A stretch of 64,000 nucleotides of DNA from Datnioides undecimradiatus (taxonomy: Eukaryota; Chordata; Actinopteri; Lobotiformes; Datnioididae), in assembly GCA_008933995.1 (NCBI GenBank), contig WARS01000012.1:9411001-9475000 (forward strand), read 5' to 3'. A program made the position numbers and the translations under genes. How positions within the stretch are numbered: the stretch's first letter is position 1; each line of letters begins with the position of its first letter. The notes under the pieces are model-generated. The model saw nothing but the letters and a program-made list of their open reading frames with translations, was not told the DNA's origin and made no database searches. This document shows positions 62,329-64,000 of the stretch, in pieces.

Positions 62329-62540
62329 TTAGATTAGATGAAACATTAATGATCCCTGTGGGGAATCAGGCCATTGCAGCAAACAAGCACCGACAGTATA
62401 CATCAAAGAGAAGTAGGATGCAAATAAGAAGACGGTGTAAGACGTGTATGCAAACATTGCAGCTAACAAGTCCAACACTTACCTATATAAATATATGTAT
62501 ATTTATGTATAATGTAGCAGCAGGAATTGGGAACAGACCG
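62329..62540. repeat. Dispersed teleost repeat with (GATTA)n start
   Basis: GATTAGATTAGATGAAACAT is followed by TAATGATCCCTGTGGGGAAT, the characteristic start of a fish repeat family ending in GATTA/TAATC units near a GATCCC..GGGGAA motif. The rest, with ATGCAAATAAGA and TATAAATATATG stretches, fits the same family. Its class is not determined. Confidence 0.5.
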
Positions 62541-62624
62541 TTATGAAATAGTAAACATATGAATGTGAAAATGGAGACCTTTAAGCATGTAGAATACGTT
62601 TTTAAGATGTTTGATCTTTTAAAG

Positions 62625-63080
62625 GGGTTTTTGCGTGCACAGCCACGTACTTAGGCACTGGAATGCTTAAGCTAAATGCTAACTTGATGCTGACAGTAAC
62701 AATGCTTACTTGCTTGCGTTGCAGGAATAACCACATTTACCACTTCCACCATCTTTGTTTGGTGTGTCAGCATGACAACATGTGATGATTAGCATCAAAC
62801 AAAGAGTACAGCTGAAGATGATGGGATGTTTAAAGGTCACCAAAGTTTTTACAATTCATCCTGAGGGGGGAATGAATGGGTGCACCAAATCTCACAGCAG
62901 TGTATCCAGTAGTTGTTGAGACATTATGATGGACAAATATTGACCTCATGGTGGCTCTAGAGGAAAAGTCATTAGGATTACTCCTCTGGGGACTATGAAT
63001 ATATGTACCAAACCAATAACGAGATAGCACAATCAACCCTCAGGCATTGGATTGTTGCAATGCTGCTAGCATGGTTAAAA
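62625..63080 (-). repeat. Dispersed teleost repeat, copy 3 (long, inverted)
   Basis: Read on the minus strand, this segment contains GCTAGCAGCATTGCAACAAT, then GTCCCCAGAGGAGTAATCC, GAGCCACCATGAGGTCAAT, a GATGAATTGTAAAAACTTTG block and, at the end, GTTAGCATTTAGCTTAAGC followed by GTGCCTAAGTACGTGG. It spans both the part seen at 18,650-19,010 and the part seen at 29,160-29,360, so those two are probably different portions of one element family. Non-coding. Confidence 0.6.
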
Positions 63081-64000
63081 CTATACACGAGTGCCGGCCT
63101 TACCCCTTAAGACTGAAAGTTACACTGAGAGAACAGAACCTCTTGCTGTTTTCTGTCACAGAGCACTCTTTAGTCTAAGTGGAAGAGCCCTCTCAGTAAT
63201 GGTCTTATTCACTGTAGATGGAGCGCACACGTCAGAATTACCACGTCAGGGACCCGCACATGTTAAAATGCTGCATATCTTGTTTTACAGCGTCTGCCGG
63301 CGATCATGTGAACACAAGTGAACGCAGATCTGTTGACAAGTCAATCCACCTGAGAAAAATGAGTGTGCACCCTGCAGGGAGGCACGTGGTGGTAGCGCAC
63401 CAGGAAACTCTTGTGATTTGTCACTGTGATTTATCTTTGTTGTTATACGTTCGAGGCATAACAATGAGGTGCATGTGGGTTTTAATCTCTGAATTTTATC
63501 GCTGAACGATGCTGCACGGCGATTTTAAGGGCAGCTCTGTTACATAACCTTCTTGTTGCAACAGATGATCTACGGCAGTGATATGTGTGTGAACGTAACT
63601 TGTGTGCAGATAGGCGTCTGCAGGGAATGTGATGTAGTGTGTCTGATGCAGGACCGGATCCATCCTCACCTCGCCTGTCGCTGTAGCCGCAGACATCGTT
63701 TTTCATATTAGACCTGCATGCTGGCAACGCGCCTGACATCCTCTCTTGTCCTCTTTTCTCCCTCGTCTTCTCCTCTTTTCACCTCCTCTCCCCTTGTCTG
63801 TATGTTTCTCTCCTCTCTCACTCACTTGCCCCCTTACACTTCTCCTTTCCTCTCCTTGTCACTGATCAGCCTGAGTGGTGCAGTGATCCTGCCTGTCTGC
63901 CCTGCCTGACAAAAAAAGAAAAATAAAAATTTTTAAAAAAAAATCCCAGTTTGATGACATCATCGCTGCCACTCATGTCCAGCCAACATGTTGGAGACCA
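63081..64000. other. Right edge, no supported gene
   Basis: No exon is proved. A pyrimidine-rich stretch (63,735-63,860) and an A-rich run (63,910-63,944) precede a short open frame that runs to the window end from a CAG at 63,944-63,946 (see findings). The rest is ordinary intergenic sequence. Confidence 0.45.

Overview
This is vertebrate, almost certainly teleost fish, nuclear DNA. Genes are sparse and split by GT-AG introns. (CA/GT)n, (GA)n and (GATA)n microsatellites are dense, and there are remnants of interspersed repeat families typical of fish genomes. The two protein-coding genes have clear vertebrate orthologues. The exact species cannot be read from the sequence.

Layout. About 1-31,600 holds no protein-coding gene that I can support. 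It carries a possible 3' end of an off-window gene near 446, a degenerate tRNA-Ile(UAU) copy that has lost its anticodon (856-945), a LINE reverse-transcriptase scar (about 5740-5812), an L2-like LINE 3' tail (about 18,480-18,646), several dispersed repeats, and stretches that look like conserved non-coding elements by composition. At 31,603-33,752 on the minus strand is foxj1 (most like the foxj1b/foxj1.2 type), the forkhead master regulator of motile cilia. It has two coding exons (196 + 298 residues) with the intron inside the forkhead domain. A probable 5' non-coding exon lies near 34,000 and a probable long 3' UTR extends toward 29,885.

Head-to-head with foxj1, and about 5.1 kb away start codon to start codon, is ubald1 on the plus strand (UBA-like domain containing 1). 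Its three coding exons are 38,879-38,986, 39,637-39,696 and 54,170-54,493, giving 163 residues. Its second intron is 14.5 kb, and its predicted 3' UTR of about 2.6 kb ends at an AATAAA at 57,064. From 57,100 to the right edge I see no supported gene, only microsatellites and a cluster of dispersed repeats at 62,329-63,080.

Context. In human, FOXJ1 lies beside UBALD2 (17q25) while UBALD1 lies on 16p13.3. A foxj1 gene beside a UBALD1-type gene therefore suggests that this is the foxj1 copy of the 16p13.3-like paralogon, which mammals do not retain. That is an inference from gene content. I found no unmistakable undescribed system. The most worthwhile leads are the paralogon arrangement, the anticodon-less tRNA copy, the G-rich/C-rich element directly after the ubald1 stop codon, two near-perfect palindromes, and the conserved-looking gene-free flank downstream of foxj1.
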